Below are positions 21,881-30,021 of a stretch of DNA of 39,368 nucleotides, one piece after another. The notes beneath the pieces are model-generated. The model was given only the letters and a program-made list of their open reading frames with translations, did no database searches and had not been told where the DNA came from. Position 1 is the stretch's first letter, and each line of letters opens with the position of its first letter. The stretch covers positions 1-39,368 of IMG/VR virus record IMGVR_UViG_3300018080_000324, one strand, 5' to 3'. The DNA comes from a virus. A program made the position numbers and the translations under genes.

Positions 21881-23152
21881 ATGAAAGGATTTGATCTAAG
21901 CAAATTAAGAATAAACCCTAACAACCCATATCCATTCTCTGGGAGTGATACAGAGTGGGCAGATTTTAAGAAGAAGCTGGACAGAGACCCTGAATTTATG
22001 GAAGCCAACAAAATAGCTTTTGATTCATCAAGAGATAATCTAATTATTGCTGGAAACAAAAGAGTTCAGGCATTAAGAGAATTGGGCTGGAAGATGATTC
22101 CAGACAAATACGTTATTGACTGCAAGGATTGGAGCGAAGAGAAGCGAGAGCGTTACATTTATGCTTCAAATTGGAATATAGGTCAATGGTCAATGGAGTT
22201 CACAAGCGAAGAACAAGCAGAAGAGTGGGGTATCACATTTGAAGAGGAAGAAGAGGTGCATCTGGAAGCGCAAGAAGATGACTATGTGCCTCCTGCGGAA
22301 ATACAAACGGATATTGTTAGAGGAGACTTGTTTGAGTTAAAAAAAGGTGATTTATGCCATAGGTTACTTTGTGGAGATTCAACAAGTGTTGATGATGTGG
22401 ACAAATTAATGAATAGCTATATAGCAAAAATGTCATTTACATCTCCTCCATACAATGCAGGTATATCAGAAAAATTATCAGGAAACACTCACTCAGGAGA
22501 TAATAAATATCAAAAATATAATGATAATCAAAGTAAAGATTCTTATTTAAAATTGTTGATAGAATTTGTGAACAATGCTCTCATTTATTCAAATTATTTG
22601 ATTTGTAATATACAAATGTTAGCAGGGAATAAGATTGCTTTAATTGAATTTTTAAATCAATATAAGAGCCAACTTATTGATATTGCAATATGGGATAAAG
22701 GTTATGGGGCACCAGCTATGGCAAAAAATGTTATGACTTCCTCATGGGAGTTTTTAATATTTATCTCTCCAGAGGACAATGCAAGTAAAGCAATTCCATA
22801 TGCAGAATTTAAAGGTACTGTAAATAATATTTACAGAAATCAAGGACAAAAACATAATGAATATTCAAAATATCACGCAGCTACCTTTCCTGTTCATCTT
22901 CCTGAGTTGATTTTGCAGTTTTCAAAAAAAGGAGATATTGTTTTAGATAGTTTTTTAGGAACTGCAACGACAATGGTCGCAGCGCATCAATTAGAGCGCA
23001 ACTGTTACGGAATGGAATTAGATGAGAAGTATTGTCAAATTGGGATAGACAGAATGTTGAAACTTGATGAGGATATACAGTTGTTTAGAAATGGAACAGA
23101 CGTTACTGAAAAATACAGAAAACGTTTATTAGCAGACGAAAAACAGACGTAA
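21881..23152 (+). CDS. ParB-like domain fused to DNA methyltransferase
   Basis: Of 423 residues, 1-125 form a ParB-like domain with LIIAGNKRVQALRELG at 54-69. An acidic linker (about 120-140) leads to an SAM-dependent methyltransferase. Motif IV is TSPPYN (187-192), and motif I, DSFLGTATT (356-364), is near the end, followed by ERNCYGMELDEKYC. Motif IV before motif I is the beta order. TSPPY is typical of enzymes that methylate the amino group of cytosine (N4) or adenine. It may protect phage DNA from host restriction. The middle third lacks GATC, unlike most of the genome, so the methyltransferase part may have been acquired. Confidence 0.88.
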   Translation: MKGFDLSKLRINPNNPYPFSGSDTEWADFKKKLDRDPEFMEANKIAFDSSRDNLIIAGNKRVQALRELGWKMIPDKYVIDCKDWSEEKRERYIYASNWNIGQWSMEFTSEEQAEEWGITFEEEEEVHLEAQEDDYVPPAEIQTDIVRGDLFELKKGDLCHRLLCGDSTSVDDVDKLMNSYIAKMSFTSPPYNAGISEKLSGNTHSGDNKYQKYNDNQSKDSYLKLLIEFVNNALIYSNYLICNIQMLAGNKIALIEFLNQYKSQLIDIAIWDKGYGAPAMAKNVMTSSWEFLIFISPEDNASKAIPYAEFKGTVNNIYRNQGQKHNEYSKYHAATFPVHLPELILQFSKKGDIVLDSFLGTATTMVAAHQLERNCYGMELDEKYCQIGIDRMLKLDEDIQLFRNGTDVTEKYRKRLLADEKQT

Positions 23153-23560
23153 ATGCCGGGTGGCAAAGGAAATATAAAGCCAGAAGATGGTAAACAATTT
23201 ACAAAAGATGACCCTCGCATAAACAGAGCAGGTCGAAAACCATCATTAAAGAAGCAACTTGAAAAGGTCGCTCTATCGGATGGGTGGCTGACGTTCGATA
23301 TAAAAGATGTTCAGATTTTAGAGGATAAGGTTAAAGTCAAAGTTCCTAAAGAAGAAGCAATGGCATTAAAGATGTTTCAGATTGCAATGGGCAAAAACCC
23401 GAATGCTGCTATGAATGCCATCAAGTTATATTTAGAGACATTTGATGGCAAGGCGAATCAGAACATAAAGATTGAAGATAAAAGACCAAGCAAGGAAGAC
23501 ATTCTTGCCGAGATCGAAGAAATTGACAAGATACTGAACGAAAGAGATGAACAGCAATGA
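23153..23560 (+). CDS. putative terminase small subunit
   Basis: This 135-residue protein begins one base after the methyltransferase stop and overlaps the large terminase start by 14 bases. It starts MPGGKGNIKPEDGKQFTK and carries DPRINRAGRKPSLKKQLEK, the pattern of the DUF5681-like leader seen in phage terminase small subunits and related packaging proteins. It has helical sequence afterwards (about 65-135). Its likely role is to recognise phage DNA for packaging. Confidence 0.7.
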   Translation: MPGGKGNIKPEDGKQFTKDDPRINRAGRKPSLKKQLEKVALSDGWLTFDIKDVQILEDKVKVKVPKEEAMALKMFQIAMGKNPNAAMNAIKLYLETFDGKANQNIKIEDKRPSKEDILAEIEEIDKILNERDEQQ

Positions 23561-25031
23561 TCTTGAACTGCGCAAACGACAACTCAAAAAGTGGCTCTTA
23601 TTAGACAAGTGCAAGACTGACTATTTCACATTTTTAAAGTATTTATTTCAGAATAAAGATGTCACTTGGAACTGGCATCATAAATATGCTTGCGGTGTCT
23701 TGCAAGAGTTTGTTGAAGGTAAGCATAGCAATCTGATGATCTTTATGCCTCCACAACATCAGAAGTCAACGATGTTGGTTGAATTTCTTGTTCCATATGC
23801 GCTTGGCATTAATCCAAATGAGCAGATCATTCTCACGATGTATAATCAGACGAAGGCTGCCGAGTACAACAGAAAGATTCAGCGTGTGATTACTGATGAG
23901 AAATACTCCGAGATATTTCCGGACACGAGATTGAATGATAGAAATGTTGTTGCTGATGCGAAAAGTCAGTATGTGAGAAACTCAGAGAAGTTTGAAGTGG
24001 TAAACAAGCAAGGCTTTCTATATGCTGTCGGTGTCTCTGGTGGTATTGCAGGAACTCCAGCAAAGATGGCACTCATGGATGATGTTATTAAGAATTATGA
24101 AGAGGCGTATTCACCTACATACAGGAATCGTGTTTACAATTGGTACACCGATGAACTTGAGGCAAGGTTACACAACGATTCACGAGTGGCATTCACGATC
24201 ACACGAAGGCACATGGATGATCTTGCAGGTCGATTGCTTGACAGAGATGGCACAGTTGAAGAGGGAGGCAAGTGGAAAGTTGTCACCATACCAGCAATAA
24301 AAGAAACGAACGAAAATGCTGATGATCCTCGCAAGATAGGACAAGCATTGTTTCCGCAATTGCACTCGCTTGAAAGACTTGAAGAAATAAGAGATAAGAA
24401 TCCAAGAACATTTGCTTCGTTGTATCAACAAAGACCTGCACCGACAGAAGGCGCAATCATCAAGCGTGAGTGGTTTAAAAGCTATGATAAAACGTCTGTA
24501 AACATCAATAATTTGCGATCTAAGACACGCATTTACATTGATGGTGCATATACATCAAATAAAGCGAATGATCCATCAGCAATCGTTGTATATGCGATGA
24601 TAAATCGAAAGGTACATATATTGAGATCGTTTCAAGAGTGGCTTGAAGCACCAGAACTTTTGAAGCGCATACAAGAGATCATTGCAACGTATGGCAATGA
24701 GAAATATACACGAGTGATGTTTGAACCAAAGGCATCCGGAAAGACACTCAAGCAGATCCTCGCTTCTTCTGGTATTCTTGCCAAAGAAGATAAAGCACCG
24801 ACAGAATCAAAGGTGACACGAGTTGAAGTCATCACACCATTCCTTGAACGTGGCGAGGTGTTATTGCCGAGCAATGAATCTGATCAAACATGGGTGAACG
24901 CATTCATTGACGAGTGCATTACGTTTCCGAGTGGCAGAGATGATCAAGTCGATTGCTTGAGTGCTATCTGTCGCATTGAACTTGCAACTGCTCCAGCAAT
25001 ACAATGGAATCAATCAACTATGCGAATATGA
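23547..25031 (+). CDS. terL: terminase large subunit
   Basis: This 494-residue protein is the ATPase-nuclease motor that packs DNA. Walker A is the variant MPPQHQKST (67-75), with Gln in place of the usual Gly before Lys. Walker B is MALMDD (174-179), and the segment FTITRRHMDDLAGRLL follows. The RNase H-like nuclease has IDGAYTSN with Asp332, EPKASGK (Glu393) and GRDDQVDCLSA with Asp465, Asp466 and Asp469. Length and order are standard. About 13 GATC sites lie in this gene. Confidence 0.95.
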   Translation: MNSNDLELRKRQLKKWLLLDKCKTDYFTFLKYLFQNKDVTWNWHHKYACGVLQEFVEGKHSNLMIFMPPQHQKSTMLVEFLVPYALGINPNEQIILTMYNQTKAAEYNRKIQRVITDEKYSEIFPDTRLNDRNVVADAKSQYVRNSEKFEVVNKQGFLYAVGVSGGIAGTPAKMALMDDVIKNYEEAYSPTYRNRVYNWYTDELEARLHNDSRVAFTITRRHMDDLAGRLLDRDGTVEEGGKWKVVTIPAIKETNENADDPRKIGQALFPQLHSLERLEEIRDKNPRTFASLYQQRPAPTEGAIIKREWFKSYDKTSVNINNLRSKTRIYIDGAYTSNKANDPSAIVVYAMINRKVHILRSFQEWLEAPELLKRIQEIIATYGNEKYTRVMFEPKASGKTLKQILASSGILAKEDKAPTESKVTRVEVITPFLERGEVLLPSNESDQTWVNAFIDECITFPSGRDDQVDCLSAICRIELATAPAIQWNQSTMRI

Positions 25032-25216
25032 TCAAATTATGCGCTTTATTATTCATTATAAGCTGTTCAGCGTGTTATCCTAAAACATACAAGGCAAAGC
25101 ATCATGACTTTGAGATCGTTGTTCTAAGAAAGCGAGGTGATGTCATTGAGGTTGATCACAATGGTGTGATCTATTGTCTTGACAAAAGAATCTTGAAAGA
25201 TTTTCACGAAATATGA
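25028..25216 (+). CDS. small lipoprotein-like secreted protein, 62 aa
   Basis: This starts at ATG 25028, overlapping the terminase stop (ATGA). An in-frame ATG at 25004 inside terminase is less likely. MIKLCALLFIISCSACYPKT is a short signal sequence with cysteines at about 13 and 16 that could be lipidated. The mature part is about 46 residues with charged strands (FEIVVLRKRGDVIEVDHNGV). It might be an outer-membrane spanin or an exclusion protein. Not recognised. Confidence 0.6.
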   Translation: MIKLCALLFIISCSACYPKTYKAKHHDFEIVVLRKRGDVIEVDHNGVIYCLDKRILKDFHEI

Positions 25217-25234
25217 TGCGATCTATTTTTTTCA

Positions 25235-25320
25235 TTTTTTTTATAAAAAAAGTATCAATTCTTTTTTTTTTATAAAAAAAACATATATATTCGTTTATGT
25301 AATTAATTAACAACTAAAAA
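25235..25320 (+). promoter_or_regulatory. repeated cassette promoter, copy 2
   Basis: Two T-tract/A-tract units flank AGTATCAATTC. TATATTCG (25286-25293) and the imperfect palindrome GTTTATGTAATTAATTAAC (25293-25311) follow, then CAACTAAAAA. It is nearly identical to 25613-25699. It stands just before the ATG at 25329. Confidence 0.65.
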
Positions 25321-25328
25321 CAAACATC

Positions 25329-25577
25329 ATGAAATTCGACAAACAAAAATTTGATTACCACGGAGGATACCTTACATACGAATTGAACTCAGGAGAAAGA
25401 AGCGTAGTCGTAGCGAGATTCAAGTATGGGGGCATGGGAGCTTTCAAGAGATTCTTAATCAAGAATTTTTCCGTAGAGGAGTATTTCAAGTTACTTGACA
25501 GCGGTTTAGCTCCCCTTGAGGTGTTAAAGACTAAAGGATACACGAAGCCCTTAGCTGCCAAGCAGCGTATTAAATAG
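25329..25577 (+). CDS. small cassette protein A, 82 aa
   Basis: Basic protein with alternating strands (HGGYLTYELNSGERSVVVAR) and two helices with KNFSVEEYFKLLDSGLAPLE. The last codons (KQRIK and stop) lie inside a 45-base repeat also found after the gene at 26117. It has its own promoter and terminator. Function unknown. It contains no GATC, unlike the flanking phage genes. Confidence 0.6.
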   Translation: MKFDKQKFDYHGGYLTYELNSGERSVVVARFKYGGMGAFKRFLIKNFSVEEYFKLLDSGLAPLEVLKTKGYTKPLAAKQRIK

Positions 25578-25607
25578 ATTGAGAAAGAGCCAGACATTGA
25601 TCTGGCT
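25563..25607 (+). repeat. 3' cassette repeat, copy 1
   Basis: A 45-base stretch beginning CAGCGTAT and ending at the terminator is repeated, with a few changes, at 26380-26423. In this copy it holds the last five codons of cassette gene A; in the other copy it is non-coding. A junction shared this way points to duplication or exchange of whole units. Confidence 0.65.
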
Positions 25608-25612
25608 TTTTT
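25588..25612 (+). terminator. terminator of cassette A
   Basis: AGCCAGA (25588-25594) pairs with TCTGGCT (25601-25607), loop CATTGA, followed by T. The same stem and loop recur at 26404. Confidence 0.85.
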
Positions 25613-25699
25613 ATTTTTTTTATAAAAAAAGTATTAATTCTTTTTTTTAATAAAAAAAACATATATATTCGTTGATGTAATTGATTAGCAACTAAAAAC
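25613..25699 (+). promoter_or_regulatory. repeated cassette promoter, copy 3
   Basis: Same T/A-tract arrangement as at 25235, with AGTATTAATTC, TATATTCG (25664-25671), the imperfect palindrome GTTGATGTAATTGATTAGC (25671-25689) and CAACTAAAAA. It lies before the ATG at 25708 and directly behind the previous terminator. Confidence 0.65.
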
Positions 25700-25707
25700 A
25701 CTAAGAC

Positions 25708-26046
25708 ATGAAAAATTCAAAAACAAAATTTCAAGTAACAGAAGAATTGATTGGAAAGTACATTAACTGCCACCTTTGGACTGATGTTTATCCTATTGGT
25801 AAAATTGTTGGAATAAAGGGCAAAACAAAAGTTTTAATACAACCAGTGGAGGCATCTGAAAACAAGACTAAAATGCATGTAGTTGTTGGTGGATATAGTG
25901 GGCACACAACTAATAATTATGCCCAGAGCTATGATTTTTTTGAGCGTGGGTTAATATTTGAAACTACGTTAAGCAATACAAGTATGAAGAACAAGCGTTG
26001 GAGAATAAGCGATAGACCACAGAACTTTTACGATTATAACTTTTAG
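25708..26046 (+). CDS. small cassette protein B, 112 aa
   Basis: Beta-rich protein. GKYINCHLWTDVYPIGKIVG, then KTKVLIQPVEAS and HVVVGGYSGHTTNN suggest a small barrel of SH3 or OB type. The C-terminal third is aromatic and basic (KRWRISDRPQNFYDYNF). It has its own promoter. No terminator is seen between it and the next gene except perhaps the structured leader at 26056. The family is not recognised. Confidence 0.6.
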   Translation: MKNSKTKFQVTEELIGKYINCHLWTDVYPIGKIVGIKGKTKVLIQPVEASENKTKMHVVVGGYSGHTTNNYAQSYDFFERGLIFETTLSNTSMKNKRWRISDRPQNFYDYNF

Positions 26047-26055
26047 AAATTAACC

Positions 26056-26098
26056 GCTTGACCTGAGCAAGTCTTGAAACTGCTCATATTTTTAAACT
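26056..26098 (+). promoter_or_regulatory. repeated structured leader, copy 2
   Basis: Nearly identical to 11208-11249. The bulged 7-bp hairpin GAGC-A-AGT / ACT-GCTC is kept, while the loop changes to CTTGAA and gains one base. ATATTTTTAAACT follows. It lies between the stop at 26046 and the ATG at 26117. The change in the loop but not in the stem suggests that the structure matters. Confidence 0.5.
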
Positions 26099-26116
26099 AA
26101 ACAAAAACAAACAGAC

Positions 26117-26377
26117 ATGAAAACTAAAAAATTGTATGAATCTAAAGCAGCTGCAAGAAATGAAGAAACATATGGCATTACAGCAAAATCTTGCATCTGC
26201 TGTAACAAACCAACGAATGAAGATTTCTTCGTTCATATGTCCACCGAGTGGGAGGTGATACCTGCTCTCGCAACAGACGAAATGTTGCAACAAGCAGGAA
26301 TAGAGTCACAAGGTTTATTTCCAATTGGTTCTTCGTGCGCAAAAAAAATGGGCGATAAATATATTATTTTAGCTTAA
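26117..26377 (+). CDS. small Cys-containing cassette protein C, 86 aa
   Basis: It has CICC at residues about 26-29 and a later Cys in IGSSCAKKMG (about 74), so a treble-clef-like metal site is possible. The pattern (CxxCC, then HMSTEWEVIPA, then FPIGSSCAKK) recalls small zinc proteins of Bacteroidota phages. It is the only cassette gene behind the structured leader instead of the palindrome promoter. Function unknown. Confidence 0.6.
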   Translation: MKTKKLYESKAAARNEETYGITAKSCICCNKPTNEDFFVHMSTEWEVIPALATDEMLQQAGIESQGLFPIGSSCAKKMGDKYIILA

Positions 26378-26379
26378 AA

Positions 26380-26423
26380 CAGCGTATCAGATAGATTAGG
26401 AAGAGCCAGACATTGATCTGGCT
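26380..26423 (+). repeat. 3' cassette repeat, copy 2
   Basis: It matches 25563-25607 from CAGCGTAT to the terminator stem, with a few base changes and one deletion. Here it is non-coding and follows the stop of cassette gene C by 2 bases. Confidence 0.65.
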
Positions 26424-26429
26424 TTCTTT
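26404..26429 (+). terminator. terminator of cassette C
   Basis: AGCCAGA-CATTGA-TCTGGCT, the same hairpin as at 25588, followed by a T-rich tract. Confidence 0.85.
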
Positions 26430-26516
26430 ATGTTTTTTTTATAAAAAAACTGTGATTTATTTTTTAATTCAAAATGTTGTTGTATATTAGCTGATGTAAT
26501 TGATTAGCAACTAAAA
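26430..26516 (+). promoter_or_regulatory. repeated cassette promoter, copy 4
   Basis: The T/A tract is followed by a diverged stretch, then TATATTAG (26483-26490), the imperfect palindrome GCTGATGTAATTGATTAGC (26490-26508) and CAACTAAAAA. The outer pair T-A of copy 1 is C-G here, keeping the symmetry. It precedes the ATG at 26526. Confidence 0.6.
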
Positions 26517-26525
26517 AAAACAAAC

Positions 26526-26789
26526 ATGAAAAATTTTACAACAGCAGATATTAAAAAATTTGGAAAAGTAACAAAAATCGCGTCTGGGTACTATCAATAC
26601 AATGGCAAAAATTTTACGCTTGATATTGAGAAGGAAACATATGATACAACATACTGGTCTTTACAATACACAGGCGATAATGAAAAACTTTTAGAAGATA
26701 TTTATGGTTGGAACCAATATGAAACAAAAAAGGAAGCAGTATGGGCGGCACGTTGCATGGATTTTAAAATTGAAAATAATATGCTATAA
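26526..26789 (+). CDS. small cassette protein D, 87 aa
   Basis: Starts MKNFTTADIKKFGKVTKIAS. The middle is beta-like and aromatic (GYYQYNGKNFTLDIEKE, YWSLQYTGDNEKLLEDIYGW), and the end is a helix with AVWAARCMDF. It has its own promoter and terminator. Function unknown. No GATC within it. Confidence 0.6.
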   Translation: MKNFTTADIKKFGKVTKIASGYYQYNGKNFTLDIEKETYDTTYWSLQYTGDNEKLLEDIYGWNQYETKKEAVWAARCMDFKIENNML

Positions 26790-26816
26790 TAATTTTTCAT
26801 AGTTTTTAGTTTTTGA

Positions 26817-26848
26817 GAGTCAGATCATTTGATCTGGCTCTTTTTTTT
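26817..26848 (+). terminator. terminator of cassette D
   Basis: GAGTCAGATC and GATCTGGCTC form a 10-bp stem with one G-T pair around ATTT, followed by eight T. It belongs to the same sequence family as the terminators at 25588, 26404 and 7928. Confidence 0.9.
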
Positions 26849-26911
26849 ACACAAGCAAATCATTTACGCATGATCAATTTTGATTCTTTTGATGTCCATA
26901 TTAAAACAATA

Positions 26912-26948
26912 AAGTCATTGGAAAAGATTGATAAATTAGTCATCATTG
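26912..26948 (+). promoter_or_regulatory. candidate late promoter, copy 2
   Basis: AAGTCATTG (26912-26920) with GGAAA after it, as in copy 1, and CATCATTG (26941-26948) at exactly 20 bases. The portal ATG is at 26955, so the RNA would have almost no leader. The box fits TAnnTTTG weakly. Confidence 0.4.
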
Positions 26949-26954
26949 CATGAT

Positions 26955-28889
26955 ATGGAAACGCTCAACGAACAAGAGATATTAGATTTTGTATTTCAGT
27001 CGCTGACAGTCAGTCAGTTTCATTCTCATTACGCTAAGACTGTTGAAATTGCTGATTATTGGAGGTCTATAATCTCTGGAGAAAATCAAGAATCAATTAT
27101 CTTGAAAAAAAGAGCAAATGACACAAATGCTCAGAAGGAAGAATCAGTCAGATTATTCAACACACACACACCATATCTCACAAATCGTTTAAAGTCTGTT
27201 TTTAAGAAGGTAGACAAGACGAAGCGTGTCAACAAGGTACTTGCACCAATTGAACAAGAAAGCGTCTCAGATCAAGCGTGGGCATCATTCTCGCAAAGAT
27301 TAAGAATGTTCTATCAAGAAGAATCGCTTGATGATTATTTGAATACGAGACTGATTGATTATGCAACTACTGATCCGAACGCATACTTGCTGATTGACTT
27401 TTTTCCTTTTGATAATGCAAGAGAGTTTCCTGTCACATATCCAATGATCTTTTCATCAGCAGATACCATCTTGAAAGGTTCTGATCATCTTGGTTTGCAG
27501 TTCATTTGTTTCCGAAAACCAATAAAGAGATCAGCAAACGCACCTGAGTCATATAAGCAGACTTTTGATTCATCAAAGACGGACATACAAAAGCAGTTGT
27601 ATGTTTATTATGTCTATACTCGAAACAACAGTTATGAGATCATTGTTGAAGATGTCGCAATGGTTTCAGAGTATGATGTGAGCAATTCTGAACTGAGAAC
27701 TGAAACATATTCCACAGCAGAAGGCAAGACAAATTCAGTATCATTTTATTATTCTTCAGGAGTTCATAATAGTGGCAATGTACCTGCCATAAGTCTGGGA
27801 TATGTCAAGGATTTATCCGCTAACTATGACATAAATGAAAGCATTTACAGACCAGCGAAGGAGGTCTTGAATGAGCATTGCGAGAAGAAGTCAAAACTTG
27901 ACAATCAGATGGCATTGTTTGGCTTTATTCGTGCTTACTTTTACACGCAGCGTTGCAGTTACAGAGACTCTGATGGAAACTATTGTACGAATGGTTACAT
28001 AAACGATCATGTCTGTCCATCATGCGATGGAACAGCAGTTGTAAGCGGTGAGAAACAATCACGCATCAGTCGTAATGAGTTTGAGATCACAGAGGTTGAG
28101 ATTCCATTGCCGACAAGCGGTGACAATGGTGAGATTCTTGATCTTTCACGATTGGTTCACATGGTCGAGATACCAGAAAACGTTTTCAAAATGTATCAAG
28201 ATCAAGTTGATCATTTGGCAAAGCTGACATCACTTGCCTTGTTCAACACCAATATCTTTGACAAGTACAACAACGAAAGCGGAGCGGAAACAGCCACAGG
28301 CATCAGAGAACTTGTTCAAAGCAAGAACAATGTGATTCATGAGTATGCAGAGCATAAGGCGAAGATATGGCGTTTCATTGTCGATCAGATGCTGCATTAT
28401 TTTAATCTGCGAGGCAAGGTGAACAGAAACATGGTCTTTGATGAAGATTTAGTTCCTCTAAGTGACGAGCAGATCATATCGCTAATAAGTCAAGGTAAGA
28501 CTGCAAATGTTTCGATGGAATACATCAGAAATCTGGAGTCTGACTTGATGGCTATGAAGTACAAAGACAACGATGATGAGTTGCAATGGTTCTCGCAGAA
28601 AAACAAGTGGAAGCCTTTCTTCAATAAGTCAGAAAACGAAGTGTTGTCAGCATTGTCGATGCTCCCGGTAGATCATAGCAAGAAGATTTTGTGGCTATTT
28701 TTTGAGGATATATTCAATGAGATAAGAAGTCAAAGCATCTTGCAAGGCGTTGAAGGTGAATATCAGATTCCTTTCCATTACCTTAATTACAATGAGCAGA
28801 AAGATGTCATCAGATATTATGTCGCAATCTATCGTGCGCAGCTTGAAAGCGAAGAAGTCATTGATTTAGATGATGATATTGATGAATAA
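26955..28889 (+). CDS. portal protein with inserted Cys cluster
   Basis: I start this at ATG 26955; the frame also has an upstream TTG at 26946. The 644-residue product has the size, acidic helical layout and order (terminase, portal, F-like protein) of the dodecameric portal through which DNA enters the capsid. Near the middle it holds Cys334, Cys344, Cys354 and Cys357 (spacing C-x9-C-x9-C-x2-C), a zinc-ribbon-like insertion that is not typical for portals. Residues after about 480 are helical and acidic, ending LDDDIDE. Confidence 0.85.
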   Translation: METLNEQEILDFVFQSLTVSQFHSHYAKTVEIADYWRSIISGENQESIILKKRANDTNAQKEESVRLFNTHTPYLTNRLKSVFKKVDKTKRVNKVLAPIEQESVSDQAWASFSQRLRMFYQEESLDDYLNTRLIDYATTDPNAYLLIDFFPFDNAREFPVTYPMIFSSADTILKGSDHLGLQFICFRKPIKRSANAPESYKQTFDSSKTDIQKQLYVYYVYTRNNSYEIIVEDVAMVSEYDVSNSELRTETYSTAEGKTNSVSFYYSSGVHNSGNVPAISLGYVKDLSANYDINESIYRPAKEVLNEHCEKKSKLDNQMALFGFIRAYFYTQRCSYRDSDGNYCTNGYINDHVCPSCDGTAVVSGEKQSRISRNEFEITEVEIPLPTSGDNGEILDLSRLVHMVEIPENVFKMYQDQVDHLAKLTSLALFNTNIFDKYNNESGAETATGIRELVQSKNNVIHEYAEHKAKIWRFIVDQMLHYFNLRGKVNRNMVFDEDLVPLSDEQIISLISQGKTANVSMEYIRNLESDLMAMKYKDNDDELQWFSQKNKWKPFFNKSENEVLSALSMLPVDHSKKILWLFFEDIFNEIRSQSILQGVEGEYQIPFHYLNYNEQKDVIRYYVAIYRAQLESEEVIDLDDDIDE

Positions 28890-29779
28890 TGCGCAAGAAA
28901 TCACGAAAACGATCAGAATTAGTTGACTCTGTCGAGAAGAAGGCATTGCTTCTGTTTGAAAAGCTGGAGCGTGACTTTTATCGTTCCATCATAAATGAAT
29001 TTCGTGATCTTCTGACATTCAAAGACAACATGATTGTCAACTCTACAAAGAATCACGTTGCTCTTCATAAACTTGCCGAATTTCAAGAAAAGTTTAAGAA
29101 AGAAAAGGTGATGCCAGTCATTACATGGATTGCAAATCAGCTTATCAAAATCACCAAGACGAATGTCGAATACTTTGACAATTTTGATGTGAAGAAGATA
29201 CAAGGTAAGGTTACGAAAGATAGCGTTGCAAAGTATGGCATCAAAAAGACTGGCAATGTTGTCAAGATAGCAAAGGGAAGTCTGCTGGATCAGTTGAGCA
29301 AGTTTGAAGAACCATATATGGCAATCAGAAATATAGGCACACGAGCGATTGCACAAGGAATGCCATTGAAAGAATTTCAGTCAATTATAAAGAACGAGAT
29401 TTTACCAGAGGGCAAGTTTGGAAAGATAAAGAGTCACTTTCAGACGATAGCGCAAGACTTATTTGTTGAGCATGACAGAAATGTGAACAACGAATTTGCA
29501 GACAGACTTGGACTGATGGCGTTCATCTACGAAGGAGGATTGATTGAAACATCAAGAGAATTCTGTAAAGAGAAGAATGGTAAAGTATTTACACGAGAAG
29601 AAGCAGAGCAATGGGCATTTGAAGATTTTGAGGGTAAGCCTTCTGGCGGTTATGATCCTCTTTCAAATATGGGAGGGTATAATTGCAGACATCACGCAGG
29701 GTGGATTGATGAGAAAGAAGCTATAAGGCGCAGACCAGATTTAGAACAATATTTCAAAGACAAAAAAGCGAATAGATGA
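28889..29779 (+). CDS. Mu F-like minor head protein
   Basis: This 296-residue basic protein overlaps the portal stop by one base (TAATG). The N-terminal 200 residues are helical. The C-terminal part has the phage Mu F-like pattern: ETSREFCKEKNGKVFTREEA (about 220-240), GGYDPLSNMGGYNCRHHAGW (about 255-275). Members are head proteins near the portal, some linked to processing or ejection. Position directly after portal is standard. Confidence 0.88.
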   Translation: MRKKSRKRSELVDSVEKKALLLFEKLERDFYRSIINEFRDLLTFKDNMIVNSTKNHVALHKLAEFQEKFKKEKVMPVITWIANQLIKITKTNVEYFDNFDVKKIQGKVTKDSVAKYGIKKTGNVVKIAKGSLLDQLSKFEEPYMAIRNIGTRAIAQGMPLKEFQSIIKNEILPEGKFGKIKSHFQTIAQDLFVEHDRNVNNEFADRLGLMAFIYEGGLIETSREFCKEKNGKVFTREEAEQWAFEDFEGKPSGGYDPLSNMGGYNCRHHAGWIDEKEAIRRRPDLEQYFKDKKANR

Positions 29780-30021
29780 TTGTGAGATTTACAAGCTATG
29801 ACTATGAAAAATATATGGAAGATGACTATGATTGGAGAGATACAGAAACTTACATTTATGTCGATATGAGTGAGATACCAGCATTCTATCAAGTTGATGA
29901 GCAGTTCATGGTCATCAATATAATGGGTGCAGAATATCTGATTGACTGTCACGTTTCACGATTTATTCAATATCTTGGAACTCCTATGGTTTACGAAGCA
30001 AATAATATCACAGCGAATTGA
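29776..30021 (+). CDS. small acidic protein, 81 aa
   Basis: It overlaps the F-like gene by 4 bases (ATGA) and the next gene by 4 bases (TTGA). It is acidic and Tyr-rich, with strands (TYIYVDMSEIPAFYQV, FMVINIMGAEYLI). It may be a head completion or tail-tip accessory protein. Not recognised. Confidence 0.6.
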   Translation: MIVRFTSYDYEKYMEDDYDWRDTETYIYVDMSEIPAFYQVDEQFMVINIMGAEYLIDCHVSRFIQYLGTPMVYEANNITAN

